Source: Byssochlamys sp. IMV 00236 (lineage: Eukaryota; Ascomycota; Eurotiomycetes; Eurotiales; Thermoascaceae). From it: 64,000 nucleotides of DNA. Below the pieces are notes generated by a model that worked only from the letters and a program-made list of their open reading frames with translations, was not told the origin of the DNA and did no database searches. Shown here one piece after another: positions 11,317 to 22,277 of the stretch. The stretch lies in the NCBI GenBank assembly GCA_001931875.2, contig MSJH02000803.1:124362-188361 (forward strand). The letters are read 5' to 3'. Numbering within the stretch: position 1 is the first letter of the stretch; each line of letters starts with the position of its first letter. A program made the position numbers and the translations under genes.

Positions 11317-12837
11317 TGGATGGGAATGTGGTTCAACATCACAGGACGAGGAGGTTGTATGCTGAGACTTTAATAATCTTATTTCCAGATACCCTTTATC
11401 TGTTATTATTCCTGCATTCTATTCTATTTGAGTTTATAATCTTGACCTGCTTTTCTACCCTGGGTGGTTACATTATCCTTTGTTTCAATGTCTAGAAGCA
11501 TAATATAGTTTATCATCATTGATTTTTACCACTTGCGGAGAGTATATTCCATGGTCTCTTAATACACGGAGCATATACATTCTTGCAGCTTGTCAAGATC
11601 TAGGATAATGGAAGCAATAATATAGGAAGAGAAGCGTGTGGTACAGGAATATAATCTGGATTGCTTGAACAACTGTGGCGTTTTGCAGCTCGCCTCTCAT
11701 AAAGTAGTTGGGCTCCGACACAACCACGTCTCTAGTACTTCCCCTATTCTCGTGATCTGCAACTTCTCATAAAAAGGCCTCTTTGTACATAAAAATTACA
11801 TTCAAGTCATTTGTCGTGACTCTACTAGGCTACATCAGGGAGAACCCATCGCTGGGACAGCGAGGAGGGAGCATGAAGAAACTAACCACACGAGATTGAA
11901 ATTCCAGATGCAATTGCTGGGAGCTTGAGGTTGAAGAATACTCTAGATTAGGTATCTAAAAGGGGAAAGGAGGTTAGATAATCGCGTACGAGGACGGGAA
12001 GAAAATACTATAATTATAGATTTTGCCAGCCAGATCATATTTATTGCTAAGACCTAAGTAGGTACTTATAGTAAGAGGTAACGTAACTCCCTATTTTATT
12101 ACATTGACTACCTACGTATTTCAAGTATTATATGAAGGCGCAAGCTTTCTGCCTAAGTAACTATTGTATGAAAGGCTTATAGGTAATTAGGTGCGTGCAA
12201 GTATAGTGTAAGGAGAAAAGGCAGAATTCTTAATCTGTTCCTAAGAGAATAATGCTGTAGTAACCACTTTTAACCTTGAATATTAGTTGATTCCTTTAAC
12301 CGCTTGTCTAATCTGTTGGTTTATAATTAACTACCTAGGGTTCGTACAAAAAGTACAGACTCCACTGATAACTGCTAAGATTACTCGGCCCGGGTAAGTA
12401 TGTGCCATCTGATTATCTGATATCTGTGGTGCATAGGGGTTAGCGAGTGGGGTGACTTCTAACTTCTAAGATACTACCTGAGATGTTATTAGGGTCCACG
12501 CGACATTTCGCGGAATTATGTGGTGTTGACACCTATACTTACTTATAGAAGCCCGTAAACGGAGAATAAGCAAGCCCGCGATTCGTTCAATTACAATACA
12601 ATCGACGGAGTAAGTAACTACAACTCTGTTATATAGGTAGGTACGAGATCTTCAGCAGATCCTTTGTTCGTTCACCCCATTGACACACAGCAAAGTCAAT
12701 TGATTCACTGCAAGCCAGCCTCTGACTGCTGGGCGACAAACTGATATTGATTAATAGTGAAATCGTACTTTCCACCGGGTAACTTCAAGTCTCATTCTAC
12801 TCTTCTCTACCACCACTACACCAACTATACAACCACC
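11317..12837. other. AT-rich gene-free stretch, possible decayed repeat
   Basis: About 1.5 kb with no long open frame in any phase. Positions 11900-12620 are rich in TA dinucleotides and in short TAGGTA/ACTTATAG-like words, as expected for old repeats mutated by a RIP-like process. A segment starting TGTTGACACC near 12525 and ending near 12600 resembles a fungal LTR fragment, but no target-site duplication is visible. The last 150 bp are the leader of the next gene. Confidence 0.35.
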
Positions 12838-13530
12838 ATGGCTGCCTTATCAGCATCAGACGCCACTCCCCAGAGACCTCGCGTCCTCCTTCTCTCTATC
12901 GATTCCCAACCCTGGTTTGACGAGATGTACTCTCATCTCGTTGACAAACTATTCCAACACGCCACAATCCAGCGCGCCTCCAACTCCGACGCTGCAGTCC
13001 GCTACCTCAGCGCCAACCACCCACACGCGATCCTCGCAACCGACCCTGGTCTCACAGATCCCTCCAACTCGCGCGCCCTCGACAGCGTTCTAACCTACGT
13101 GCGCTCCGGCGGCGTCCTAATCTTCTGCTGTCTCTTCTCCAGCTTCATTAACGCACCAACCTTCAACCGCTTCATGCGGACGAAACTCAACTTCCCCTGG
13201 GCATTCGGCGACTATCACCGCACAACCGTATATCTAAACCAGCGTGCGGTCCTTTCATCCGCAACAAATCGCTATCTGGCCAAAGAGAGACTTCCGCAGT
13301 CCTACTCGCAAAAGGCGGTGCATCTAAAAAATGTCGGTAATGCAGTGGCGCTGTATCTCCCCGGGAGGGACTCAGTGGTCGAGTCGCATGTCTTCCCTCC
13401 GGAGCCGGTTAATAGGGAGCAGACGCCGGTGGCGTTTCAGAATTTGGGACAAGGGTGTGTTGGGTATATAGGAGATGTGAATGGGGAGGAAGGATCGGAT
13501 CAGGTTATTTTGGCGATGTGTGGGGTCTAG
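12838..13530 (+). CDS. Hypothetical protein with class I amidotransferase/ThuA-like fold
   Basis: A single exon of 230 residues. ATG 12838 sits in an excellent context (ACAACCACCATGG), so it is preferred over an in-frame ATG at 12757. The N-terminus (RVLLLSIDSQPWFDEMY) and the stretch SVLTYVRSGGVLIFCCLFSS look like the alternating beta/alpha core of flavodoxin-like class I glutamine amidotransferase or ThuA-type proteins. No clean catalytic Cys-His-Glu triad can be assigned, so enzymatic activity is not claimed. Codon use is strongly C-ending in the first half, suggesting good expression. Function is unknown. Confidence 0.75.
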   Translation: MAALSASDATPQRPRVLLLSIDSQPWFDEMYSHLVDKLFQHATIQRASNSDAAVRYLSANHPHAILATDPGLTDPSNSRALDSVLTYVRSGGVLIFCCLFSSFINAPTFNRFMRTKLNFPWAFGDYHRTTVYLNQRAVLSSATNRYLAKERLPQSYSQKAVHLKNVGNAVALYLPGRDSVVESHVFPPEPVNREQTPVAFQNLGQGCVGYIGDVNGEEGSDQVILAMCGV

Positions 13531-14000
13531 AGAGGGCGTGTCTCTTCTATGGTATTGATGGAGTTTTGTGGCGATGAGTTAACTGATATTGATATCTAGG
13601 ATGGAGAGAGGGTCATGGTCGATTTGATAAGCTAATTCAAAATATGCACGAACGGGAATTGACTGGATGTTTATCGAATTCTACATTTTAATGATATCAT
13701 ATCAGATAGACACTCTTCGTAAGGTAATAGCAGCTCTTCTGAACAATTTCGTTTCTAATGTCCAAGACAATCTGTGGTGGCTCACACAGCATGTTTTGTT
13801 GCTCGAGGGATGATTCACGCACCCTGGAAGCCTAGATGATGACTCGACCGAAGAAAGCAAGAAAGCCTTCTGGTTTCGCCTGTATGACACGAGCCTCGTA
13901 GTTGGTATTTCAAGGCATCCCACGCTTTCTAAGGGTATTCTTTTCTAGTCTACTTAATCCTATGTCTAGCTACGCGTCAACCTGTCAGTTGGTGGAGCTT
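13531..14000. other. Convergent intergenic spacer
   Basis: 3' flanks of two convergent genes. Nothing beyond short open frames was seen. Confidence 0.5.
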
Positions 14001-15005
14001 TCAAACTGGCCCTCCTAAAGTCATTTCACCCAATAAAATATGCGCTTCCTTGTTTAAAGCATCCATGCTAACATATTCACCATTCCAGCATTTCTGAACT
14101 AGATCTCGGCAGAAGAGATCGCCCATAGAAGGATTTTCTTGCGGTTTCTCTGTGTCAAAGAAGTAGTATTTGTGAACGCGCCACTGTGCGATTGAGCAAA
14201 TAACCCAGCCGAGATGAAGTATCTCAATCTTTGCCGTTAGGTCATTTTCGGATATTGTATTCACGTCAGCAGTTAAAGGCAATAGAATAGATTGACCAAA
14301 ATCCGCAAGCTTGAGCTGTCCTTCAGCTACTAAGAAGTTGCGGAGTGCAATCTCATCCACAAAGACCTTGCGCGAGTGGACGTAAGATAAAGTATCGGTA
14401 AGAGTCAATATCCACGTGGCTTTGAAAGATTCGGTTGGTTCTGGATTATTCTCGATGTAGGATCCCAGATTGCCCTGGTTTGCAAAGGCTAGCTCGATTC
14501 CATGCTCAGAGACCCCTAGACAAGATATGATCCCTCTGTGGCTTCCTAAGCGCTCATAGACACAGATCTCGTGTCTTATAGTCTCCCGGTTCATTTCGTT
14601 AATATATTCCGTGTCGCCACGATCAGGCTCGGAGAGATGTTCAAGGGAGTAGACTCTAGCCACTTTTACAACACGATCTTTATCGATCTGATGGATTCTA
14701 CCGGTCATGCCTATGCCAATAACTGGAAGATTTGCATAGGGGTTGTCGCAATATTGCGGTCCTTGACTTTCGGTACATTCCCTTGGAGAAGATTGGTCGT
14801 ATTGTTGTTCAGTCGAGACGATTGGCGTATCACCCTAAAAATACTTAGTAACGAATCAGAAGCGCTTATGATTTTGGTATAATACTTCACCAATCTGTCC
14901 TGTTTCTTCGTCTTCTAATTGTCTTTCTGTACTGCTTGGGAAAAAGACATCGCAAAGCAGCTGGAAGGGATGGAGAAAAAGTGGGCGCGTGATGAATGAT
15001 ATCAT
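14001..15005 (-). CDS. Small protein-kinase-like protein
   Basis: Two exons, 15005-14886 and 14834-14001, joined over a 51-nt intron (14885-14835), give 317 residues. The kinase-like part has GRIHQIDKDRVVKVAR (probable lysine of the ATP site), a catalytic-loop-like VDEIALRNFLV that keeps Asp and Arg-Asn but lacks the usual His-Arg before Asp, and ADFGQS as the DFG motif. The domain is short, about 230 residues, with a reduced C-lobe. Such small kinase-like genes are common in Eurotiales accessory regions. The first exon (RPLFLHPFQLLCDVFFP) is hydrophobic and may anchor the protein. Whether it phosphorylates anything is open; it could be a pseudokinase. Confidence 0.7.
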
Positions 15006-15711
15006 CCGGAAACACAAGTGAACGAATGAGAACATATCAAAAAGAATTTGATACGAAATTGATGGCGTTTAGGTTGTGTTGCTGGTCTAACTAAAAGCAA
15101 ATGGCCAGACCGTTGATGGCGACCCTTGATTTGAGTATTGGACCACTGCCTGGATGGCGGAAGGATAACAGGGGCGATTAAGTACTTGGCGGACTCAGCG
15201 AGTCAGCCCCGCGGCAAGATCCAAAGTAGATCTTGGAGCTGATGCTGAAGATGCTTGATTGAGGTCTCTCGTAGATGGTGGAAGTCAGTTTCGTCATGAT
15301 ATAGAGTAAGGAGTCTCTACTATCACTCGTCTACTTTCCTCAGTATTGCTAGAGAATCCTGATCTGCTGACTTCTCGATGTAGAGACTAATTTCGGACGA
15401 TGTGGATTGGCTCTACTACGATCGCTACTTATTGATAGTATAGTCACAGAAATGAGGCTCTCAAGATTGTCCTAATCATTATTAATGCGTATGTACAGTG
15501 CAGGTCTATACTTGACGACTGATTGAAATGGATGCAACAGATAATACCAAACGCCTTGCGAGATGTAGTGCTTAGGCCAATGCTCTTATACAACAACAGA
15601 CTGGGGAATCACTAATGCAACCGGATCACAAATGCAATATGCCAGAGCCATCTACCAGCGATCCTCGAGCAGTGAATCCATGAAGAGAGACAGGGACCGC
15701 CTTGGAATCCT
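15006..15711. other. Intergenic between kinase-like gene and MSO1
   Basis: About 700 bp holding the upstream region of the kinase-like gene and the 3' flank of the Mso1-like gene. No supported open frame. Confidence 0.45.
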
Positions 15712-16521
15712 TTATCGCGGACCACGCAGTTTGGGTCCTGAAGGTAGGCCGACTGGTCTGCGCGATCCTGCTCCACTTCCGGCGCTTCCACCAGCGTATG
15801 GATTGGATCCGTAACCGCTATCAGATGCTGCAGAGTCTGTAGACCCCCATCGACTGGAGCCCATCGGAGCGCTTCCAGGAGACTGAGCTGGCGGTGGACT
15901 CGGTGAGCTTCCTCCAAAAGATCCTTGTAGCCGTGCGCGTAGTCTGTCCGAGGCAGAGCTTCCTCCCGAGCCAGCACGGTCGAGTCCAAGACGGCCTTGT
16001 GGTGCAGACTGTGTGCTTTGGTATGAAGCCCCGCGTTGACTTGGGAGGGGTCGGGCCCCCATCGGTGGTGGAGGAGTTGCTGTTGATGGTCGCGATCCAG
16101 GACTCGGGGATGTAGAGAGCGAGTGTGTTCCAGCGGGAGCCTGTGAACGTCCACGACGAAGACTTAACGTCTGCTGTTGTGGTGGTGGTTGCGATGCCGT
16201 CGAGTCTCCCCACAGGTCACTCAAGCCCGCTCCTCGTCCTTGTGCCTGTCCGTAACCGCCTTGTTGTAGAGCTGCCTGTGTCGCGACCATCCGAGGTTGA
16301 GGGGCAGCTGGAGCCTTGGGATCTGGTGGCAACCATCCGGGGAATGGACGTCCTTTCTCAATGTAATATGCGCGCAGGACATTCGAGATGTGGGAGCAGT
16401 CTTCATTCTCGGTGTCGTCGACCTCGTCGCCGGAGCTGATGGCGCGACGGAGAGAGTTGAAACGAGTGCCGAGGTTCGAGATGGCGCTCGACGATGTTAA
16501 AGACGCAAAGTAGGAAGTCAT
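15712..16521 (-). CDS. MSO1: Mso1-like Sec1-binding exocytosis protein
   Basis: Yeast Mso1 binds Sec1 at sites of exocytosis and helps SNARE assembly at the plasma membrane. The single-exon frame gives 269 residues. The first 75 match the Mso1 Sec1-binding region: an N-terminal SYFASLTSSSAISNLGTRF helix, then CSHISNVLRAYYIEKGRPF and the FPGWLPPDP motif. The rest is low-complexity, rich in Ser, Pro, Gly and Gln, as in fungal homologues. Length is reasonable for filamentous fungi. The start is the first ATG before the conserved region. Confidence 0.82.
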   Translation of the reverse strand: MTSYFASLTSSSAISNLGTRFNSLRRAISSGDEVDDTENEDCSHISNVLRAYYIEKGRPFPGWLPPDPKAPAAPQPRMVATQAALQQGGYGQAQGRGAGLSDLWGDSTASQPPPQQQTLSLRRGRSQAPAGTHSLSTSPSPGSRPSTATPPPPMGARPLPSQRGASYQSTQSAPQGRLGLDRAGSGGSSASDRLRARLQGSFGGSSPSPPPAQSPGSAPMGSSRWGSTDSAASDSGYGSNPYAGGSAGSGAGSRRPVGLPSGPKLRGPR

Positions 16522-17403
16522 GGTATCGTGTCGGGCCTTGCACCGCTTGCAATCTCAACAAGTTTGGGGTTTGTCGTGACGGTGAGGTTCCCAAGGGGGG
16601 AGACGATAAGGGAGCGCGGGGTGATCGAGAATGCGCCGGTATTGTGAGAACTGGCTCTGTCAAGAAGATTGGTGAGAGCAGCTGGAAGAACCAGCTGCTC
16701 AATTAATGTTGTATTGGGTTCTTCTTTCTGAAACTGAAGGGGCAGGAGTCGCGTTGCAGCAGAGAAGTCGGGGATCGTCGCCCAGGGAAATCGTTGGATG
16801 ATCCACCGCCACCGTCTAAGTAAAGAAAGGCTTGGTCGGGATGCAGCTGATCGCTATCGGCCACAGCCACATACGACATGGCAATGCCAGACACTTACCT
16901 TTTTAACCTTCTGATTTGGGGGAAATTGACTAGCAGTGTCTATTTAAAGCTCGTCCAACAATATCAGATGATTCCTTTGAGCCTTCAACGATCAGCCGAC
17001 AAGGGGACTTAGAAAGGACCTTGGCCGACCTGTAGCACTTATCTAAAGAGCCCTGGTCTGTTCAACTGGATTATGAGCAAGACAGTTCCTTCAGTTCACT
17101 TTGAAGTGGCTTAGTCTAAGTTTCTCGAGTGGTCATCTTGCAGATCGGAAATGCTGCAGTGCTCGTTCGTCCGGTACTTAACTGTGGATACCGCGATACT
17201 AATTTGCTGTTTATAGCACCAACAAGCTCTAATTTAAACACAGATTCGGGTTATCTCGACGGTCATGAAGAATGTAATCCAGGGCCAGGGAACTTGTATA
17301 CGCGAAGAACCAGTGTCGACGCCTATCATGAACCACAGAGGGCAGTTGTATTCCATTACTGTTATGATCTATCATACAATCATACTATACAGGCAGACGC
17401 CGT
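16522..17403. other. Intergenic MSO1-peroxiredoxin
   Basis: Upstream region of the Mso1-like gene (minus strand) and the 3' flank of the peroxiredoxin gene. Short open frames only. Confidence 0.45.
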
Positions 17404-18338
17404 TTAGAACTTGGTGTAGCGCAGGTAGGGCTTCACCTCCCGCACCTCACCGAACTTCTTCTTCGCGTCCTCCGTGGAGACTGATGGCGGGACGATGACA
17501 TCCTCACCGACGTTCCAGTCAATCGGAGTAGCAATGCCCTTCTTGTCAGCGGCCTGGAGGGCATCGATCACTCTCAGCACCTCTGTAGAGTTGCGGCCAG
17601 TCGAGGCCGGATACAGCATCATCAGACGGATCTTCTTGGCCGGGTCGATGATGAAGACGGAACGGATAGTGAAGGGAATGCCCTTCTCGGCGATGTTGTC
17701 AAGGTCGCGCTGGTCGACCATGTCATACAGGAAGGCGACTTTGCGGTCAGCATCGGCGATGATGGGGAACTCGACGTTGGTGTTGGCAACCTCGTTGATG
17801 TCCTTGACCCAATCGCCGTGGGAGCTGAGGTCGTTGGCACTCTATGATGGAGGAGTTAGTGGTGATAGACAGTTAACCCGGACCATCCGGGTACAAACTC
17901 ACCAGTCCGATCATCTTGACACCTCTCTTGTCGAACTCAGGCTTGAGTCTGGAGAATGCGCCCAGCTCCGTCGTGCATACCGGGGTGAAATCGGCCGGGT
18001 GGGAGAAGAGGATGGCCCAGTCGTTGCCGATAAACTCGTGGAAGTCGATCTCTCCATGGGTAGTCAGGGCCTTGAAGTTGGGAGCTGCATCGCAAACGTT
18101 AGCAACGAGAGGGATTCTCGGCTAGAATCAAAATGAGAGATTGAAGCATACCAGTAGATCCAAGGCGCAGACGAGGCTGCTCTGGGATACCAGTCGCCAG
18201 GAACCGGCGAGTGATGGGCTGGGCAAGAGGCCGCTGAGTGCGGGGAAGCGTGGATGCGAACGATCCTGTAGCTACAGGAGTAGCTCGGGGCAGGGCTCGC
18301 AGAGCACGAAGGCCGGCACGGGGAAGGATCGCTGCCAT
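17404..18338 (-). CDS. PRX1: Mitochondrial 1-Cys peroxiredoxin (Prx1 type)
   Basis: Prx1 reduces peroxides in mitochondria with thioredoxin or glutathione support. Three exons (18338-18152, 18084-17903, 17841-17404; introns 67 and 61 nt) encode 268 residues. The first 45 are Arg/Ala/Leu-rich without acidic residues, a good matrix-targeting sequence. The peroxidatic cysteine lies in [11 protein letters not shown] at about residue 99. No second cysteine is present in the C-terminal part, so this is the 1-Cys (Prx6-like) type. The C-terminal YLRYTKF region is typical. An upstream in-frame ATG at 18410 exists, but 18338 puts the targeting peptide first and is preferred. Confidence 0.92.
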
Positions 18339-19212
18339 CTCGAATGGTTGTATGATAGTCTGCAATCTCAATTGATTGAGTTGAAAGAGGTTCGACGTTG
18401 ATATTTCCATCGGTCCGTTTCTCAGTACCTAAATTGCGTAATTGCCCCGACCAGTGGGGCTTTACCATTTCGGATCTAGTAAACTAGAGCACCAATCTAT
18501 ATATTTATTATTTTTAGAATAACAATATATCGTAGAAAATATCCCAACCTAAATGGCGCAGTCTTGTCGTGAACCTCTCTCTAGCTGGTACTGCTAAGTT
18601 GCTTGCTGGACTCTAGGATATTAGGACGTGCTAATCTATGGAATAATTAGCTATTCTTGTTCTTATTATTAGATAAAATATATTATTATCATGTAAAATA
18701 TAACCCTAAAAAGCAATTTGAGCAAATGATAAAAGCATTCGCTAGTCATCTAGTCATCCAAATCATCCCGAATGAAGTCCATGATCGTGGCCAGAAGCAT
18801 AAGGATTTCATCTATCGATCTAGTACGGATGTTTCTCCGATCCTAGAACACCATTTTGTATGAGGTACCAATTCCTACATACGGTCTTTACTCATGATAA
18901 TGAGGGAAAGCGATATCCTCCGCCGGTTCTGGTCACAAGGGTCGTTCAAGGTGTCCTCGTTTCGGCGGCGCGGGCAGCCATTGTGGCATCTCTTCTGCTT
19001 TCTCTGAGGTTGGTAAGCCTCCCTAAGCTTGCAGTCTCCCTCGAAGACGCCGAACAATCTCTTGATCGGTAGCAGATGCACATCCAGATGGCTGGATTCG
19101 TGCTTCCCGCCAACGCCGCTGTCACCCTCCCCTGGAGCCTGAAGGACAGACGGAAACTTTGACTTACCTCAATCCCCAGGAGCAAATCCACCCACTCTTG
19201 CCAAGAATCAGG
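18339..19212. other. AT-rich intergenic flank of the nuclease/kinase gene
   Basis: Positions 18480-18720 are strongly AT-rich. The stretch contains one copy of a 20-bp repeat (18595-18614) also found at 22278-22297. No supported gene was seen. Confidence 0.5.
18595..18614 (+). repeat. Left copy of 20-bp direct repeat
   Basis: TAAGTTGCTTGCTGGACTCT at this site matches 22278-22297 at 19 of 20 positions in the same orientation. The two copies bracket the 749-residue nuclease/kinase-like gene. Confidence 0.7.
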
Positions 19213-21462
19213 TTAAGGCCGTGGCGCAGACGCATTGGAGTTGCGTGCAATGCATGCCGAAACGCTTTCCACAATGGATTCGAGCTCTCTCGCAAATTCG
19301 TCTGCTCCTCGATCTCCCGATTTGCCCTGCTTCCTCTTCCGACTCTGCCCGTTCGGGCTTGTCAGGCCCAGAGGCTGACGGCAGCAGATTTTTGCCCTCT
19401 CAAAATCCACTATCATTGGGCTTCCGTCGTACAGGATGTTGCGTGCTTCAGCGTCGTTATGGAGAACTCGCAGACGGTGTAACTCGTTGTAGCCTGTTGT
19501 GATTCCAGGGATAACAGGTGTCTTGACGTCGCCAACGCACCACGGCAAAGGCCTCCCAGCCCAGCTCAGTAATAGGAAGTGCTCGAACACACCACCATCA
19601 AAATAGTATGGTAGCACCAGATCTATCATACCGAGGCAGACAGGAACATACTTTCCCTGGATAATCCGGAGTTGATCATACACTTTCTCCTCATGTCGCA
19701 AGCGGGCAACGTGGTCCGTCTCCACGCCCTTGGCGACGAGGGTATATCCGAAAGCGGACAGTCTCACTTTGAAGAGTGATCCGACCGACCCTGACAAAGA
19801 GAGCGGCATAGAATCCGCATCGTGGCCGCGGTCTACGGCTAGCTGCTCGCGAAGAAGGTGCAGGAACTTCGTTCGGCCAATGTGCCTTGGCCCGTGACTA
19901 TGAATATTTGGGCAGTTCTTGTCCATCGGACCACCGTGTGCCAACCCTAGGAGGCATTGATGACTGCAGTACGGCCTATCCTGTATTCTTCCCTGCGTGC
20001 TCTCGCCCTGCCGCCCCCTTCTATCACCTCGCCCTCGTCTCCCGCCCGAAGTTGTTGACGCGCTTGCCTTCTTGCCGGAACGACTCAATCGACACGGGGT
20101 CGGTGAAGGGGGTCCAGTCACTTCGTCGTCCTCGTCGTCGTCGTCACCACTATCGCCTCGGCGAATGGGTTGGGCATCAGATGTCGTGCAACGCGAGCGG
20201 GTTTGAATTGGTGACCGTTTGAAGCCCTTCCAGCGCTGAGGTTTATAAGGAGAAGCGCGAGGTTCCTTGCCTTTACGTACTGTTTCGGGAATCTTGCTCA
20301 GCACATCATCGTACTCCACAACCCAGGTATCAAGCCCATCGGCGGCGTCGTGCCATGATAATGGTGGCGGTGCCGCACGGAGTGCCTGAAGGATGAAAGC
20401 AAAGACCTGTGCGACGGCCGTGCGATGAAGTCTGTTCTCGTCGTCGTCGAGAACGTCCAGATTAGGCACGCAAACGTGGTAGTAAACGGTGGCAGGATCG
20501 TCAGGGATGTAGAGAAAGATGAAGACTTGCCCTGTGCAGATATATCCGTACTGGATGCCTTTGCCGATCATGTAGGAGAAGAGCTGGGTGACTACGGCGG
20601 TGGCGAGCGCCCTGGACGCAAACTGAAAGCCCTCACCGTCCCTATTGATCACGTCTCGTTCCGGATGGATCTCGGAGGCCAGGCCAGTAACAACCTCGTC
20701 CTGGCTCAGCTTGTGTGGCGCTTTGTACTCAATAGCCATCGTTGGAACGCTTGCGCCATCTGACATCCTATATATGTAGAATTGATCTGCGCGATTGCCC
20801 TTGCCCTTCGTCTTACGAGGTGCCCTGCGTGCAGGTGTTGTCGGGGCGGGCGGTGCGCCCCCGAGATCGTTGTCGGTGAGGGACATGTGTCCTAAGGACT
20901 CCGAGATGTTCTCGCTTTGGCCGAGATTTGTGTGGCTCTCGAACGTCACGGTCCCGCGCAGGTCGAGGCTGTTTCGTAGGAGCGGGTTTTCGTATACCGC
21001 ATCAACCAACTTCTGTACTGCATTTTCAACGGTGTCGCGCTCGAAGTGTCGGAGCCCATGCTCGCTGCTGATGGGCCCAATCAAGGACTGCACATAGTCT
21101 AGTTGATGTTGGGAAGGAAATTGGTGTTGGTCGATGAATGAGGGTTCCGACAGCTTGTCCCAGATTTCTTCCTGCCTTGTCGGGAATTCATCCCAAGGTA
21201 TGAGTCGTCGTGGGTAAACTCGACCAGTCGGACTAGTTGTGTCGCCTTGTGTAGTCAGAGAACGAGCAGTGACGACCTTGATGGCAAGACTGAGTGCGTG
21301 ACAGGCCTCGAGGTACGCCTTGAGGGTTTGTGGCCGCGATGCTTTCGCGACTTCTTCGGCTTCTTCACGGCGATGTTGTTCATCCAAAGCCCGGCCCTCG
21401 GCTTCTTCGCGTCGGCGCTGCTCTTCTAGAAGCAACCTTTCTAATATCGCAATTCGATCCAT
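19213..21462 (-). CDS. Nuclease-like plus kinase-like fusion protein, function unknown
   Basis: One uninterrupted exon encodes 749 residues. Order of parts: a charged coiled coil (about 5-40); a region around 220-370 containing MAIEYKAPHKLS (245-247 E-x-K) and predicted beta/alpha elements, resembling a PD-(D/E)XK nuclease core; an acidic and basic low-complexity linker (about 435-495); a Cys/His cluster (C499, C503, C517, H521); and a C-terminal kinase-like lobe. That lobe has a Gly-rich GSVGSLFKV, a likely lysine in LVAKG, a catalytic loop VLHNDAEARNILYD and VDFERA in place of DFG. The absence of introns and the accessory surroundings set it apart from its neighbours. Nuclease-kinase combinations are known among Crinkler-type eukaryotic proteins, but this one has not been searched. 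Function is not assigned. Confidence 0.8.
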   Translation of the reverse strand: MDRIAILERLLLEEQRRREEAEGRALDEQHRREEAEEVAKASRPQTLKAYLEACHALSLAIKVVTARSLTTQGDTTSPTGRVYPRRLIPWDEFPTRQEEIWDKLSEPSFIDQHQFPSQHQLDYVQSLIGPISSEHGLRHFERDTVENAVQKLVDAVYENPLLRNSLDLRGTVTFESHTNLGQSENISESLGHMSLTDNDLGGAPPAPTTPARRAPRKTKGKGNRADQFYIYRMSDGASVPTMAIEYKAPHKLSQDEVVTGLASEIHPERDVINRDGEGFQFASRALATAVVTQLFSYMIGKGIQYGYICTGQVFIFLYIPDDPATVYYHVCVPNLDVLDDDENRLHRTAVAQVFAFILQALRAAPPPLSWHDAADGLDTWVVEYDDVLSKIPETVRKGKEPRASPYKPQRWKGFKRSPIQTRSRCTTSDAQPIRRGDSGDDDDEDDEVTGPPSPTPCRLSRSGKKASASTTSGGRRGRGDRRGRQGESTQGRIQDRPYCSHQCLLGLAHGGPMDKNCPNIHSHGPRHIGRTKFLHLLREQLAVDRGHDADSMPLSLSGSVGSLFKVRLSAFGYTLVAKGVETDHVARLRHEEKVYDQLRIIQGKYVPVCLGMIDLVLPYYFDGGVFEHFLLLSWAGRPLPWCVGDVKTPVIPGITTGYNELHRLRVLHNDAEARNILYDGSPMIVDFERAKICCRQPLGLTSPNGQSRKRKQGKSGDRGADEFARELESIVESVSACIARNSNASAPRP

Positions 21463-21980
21463 CAGGATTGCGGCGGATGGTGAGGAATTGCAAAAGCATG
21501 CTGCACTCAGCCCATAAGAGGGAAGTGGTGAAATCTTTCATGAGCGGACTATTCAAAGGATAGGTATGTTGTTTAAATATTTTCAAGCGCGGGTGAAGGT
21601 ACGAGCGCAACAAGTGCGGGTGAGCCCCTTAGTCACAGATAAGACGACTCGATACCTGTTAACTATCGGCTGCCTAGAGATTGTTACTGTGCGACCAAGT
21701 TAGCAGCGGAGCGCGTGATAGAGAGCAGCGCCGATTCATAATTATTGCGCGAAGGGCGGTTCAACGCAGAGCCTTGCATGACCAGGATTGTTCATGGTAT
21801 GGTGGGTTGGTGGCGACGGCAGGCGATAGACACTCGGTCTGTTTTAGGTTGGTTGCGAGAGAGCCACTAGATAGAGTATTTGGATTCAGATTCCACGTAG
21901 ATCCCGAAAGCATCCTTTCGATCTAGCGTCTCGTAGTCGTAGTCGTTGGCCCTTCTGTCTTTTCAATTTTGAGGAGTGAC

Positions 21981-22167
21981 ATGTGCTGTGGAGGTCCCCG
22001 CGAGACAATCCAGTCTCTGGAGAGGATTGTGAAGAAGTGGTGAGCTGCGTTTGATCTCACAGAGCATCATCTGTCGGTTCAGGTCCTTCTATACTCGAGC
22101 GGACCCCGGATACCATGAGATTGCCGTACTCCGGGAGTGTCTTCAGGACCACCTCCTGCAGCCCTGA
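21981..22167 (+). CDS. Possible small two-exon gene, 47 residues
   Basis: ATG 21981 opens a frame to 22039. A 43-nt candidate intron (22040-22082, GTGAGC...CAG) joins it in frame to 22083-22167, ending TGA. The predicted peptide starts MCCGGPRETIQSLERIVKKW and continues with an amphipathic helical part ending in LQDHLLQP. No family is recognised. The neat splice borders and the helical pattern argue for a gene; the short intron and small size argue against. It could also be a remnant of a larger decayed gene. Confidence 0.3.
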
Positions 22168-22277
22168 ACACCGCCTGACTCTGGCCACAGCTCTCCCACC
22201 ATGATCGCTGCTCGAATCCTCACCAGCAGTCACCGTCTTTCTATAACGATCTTTTCAAACCTCAACCATCGTCCTGG

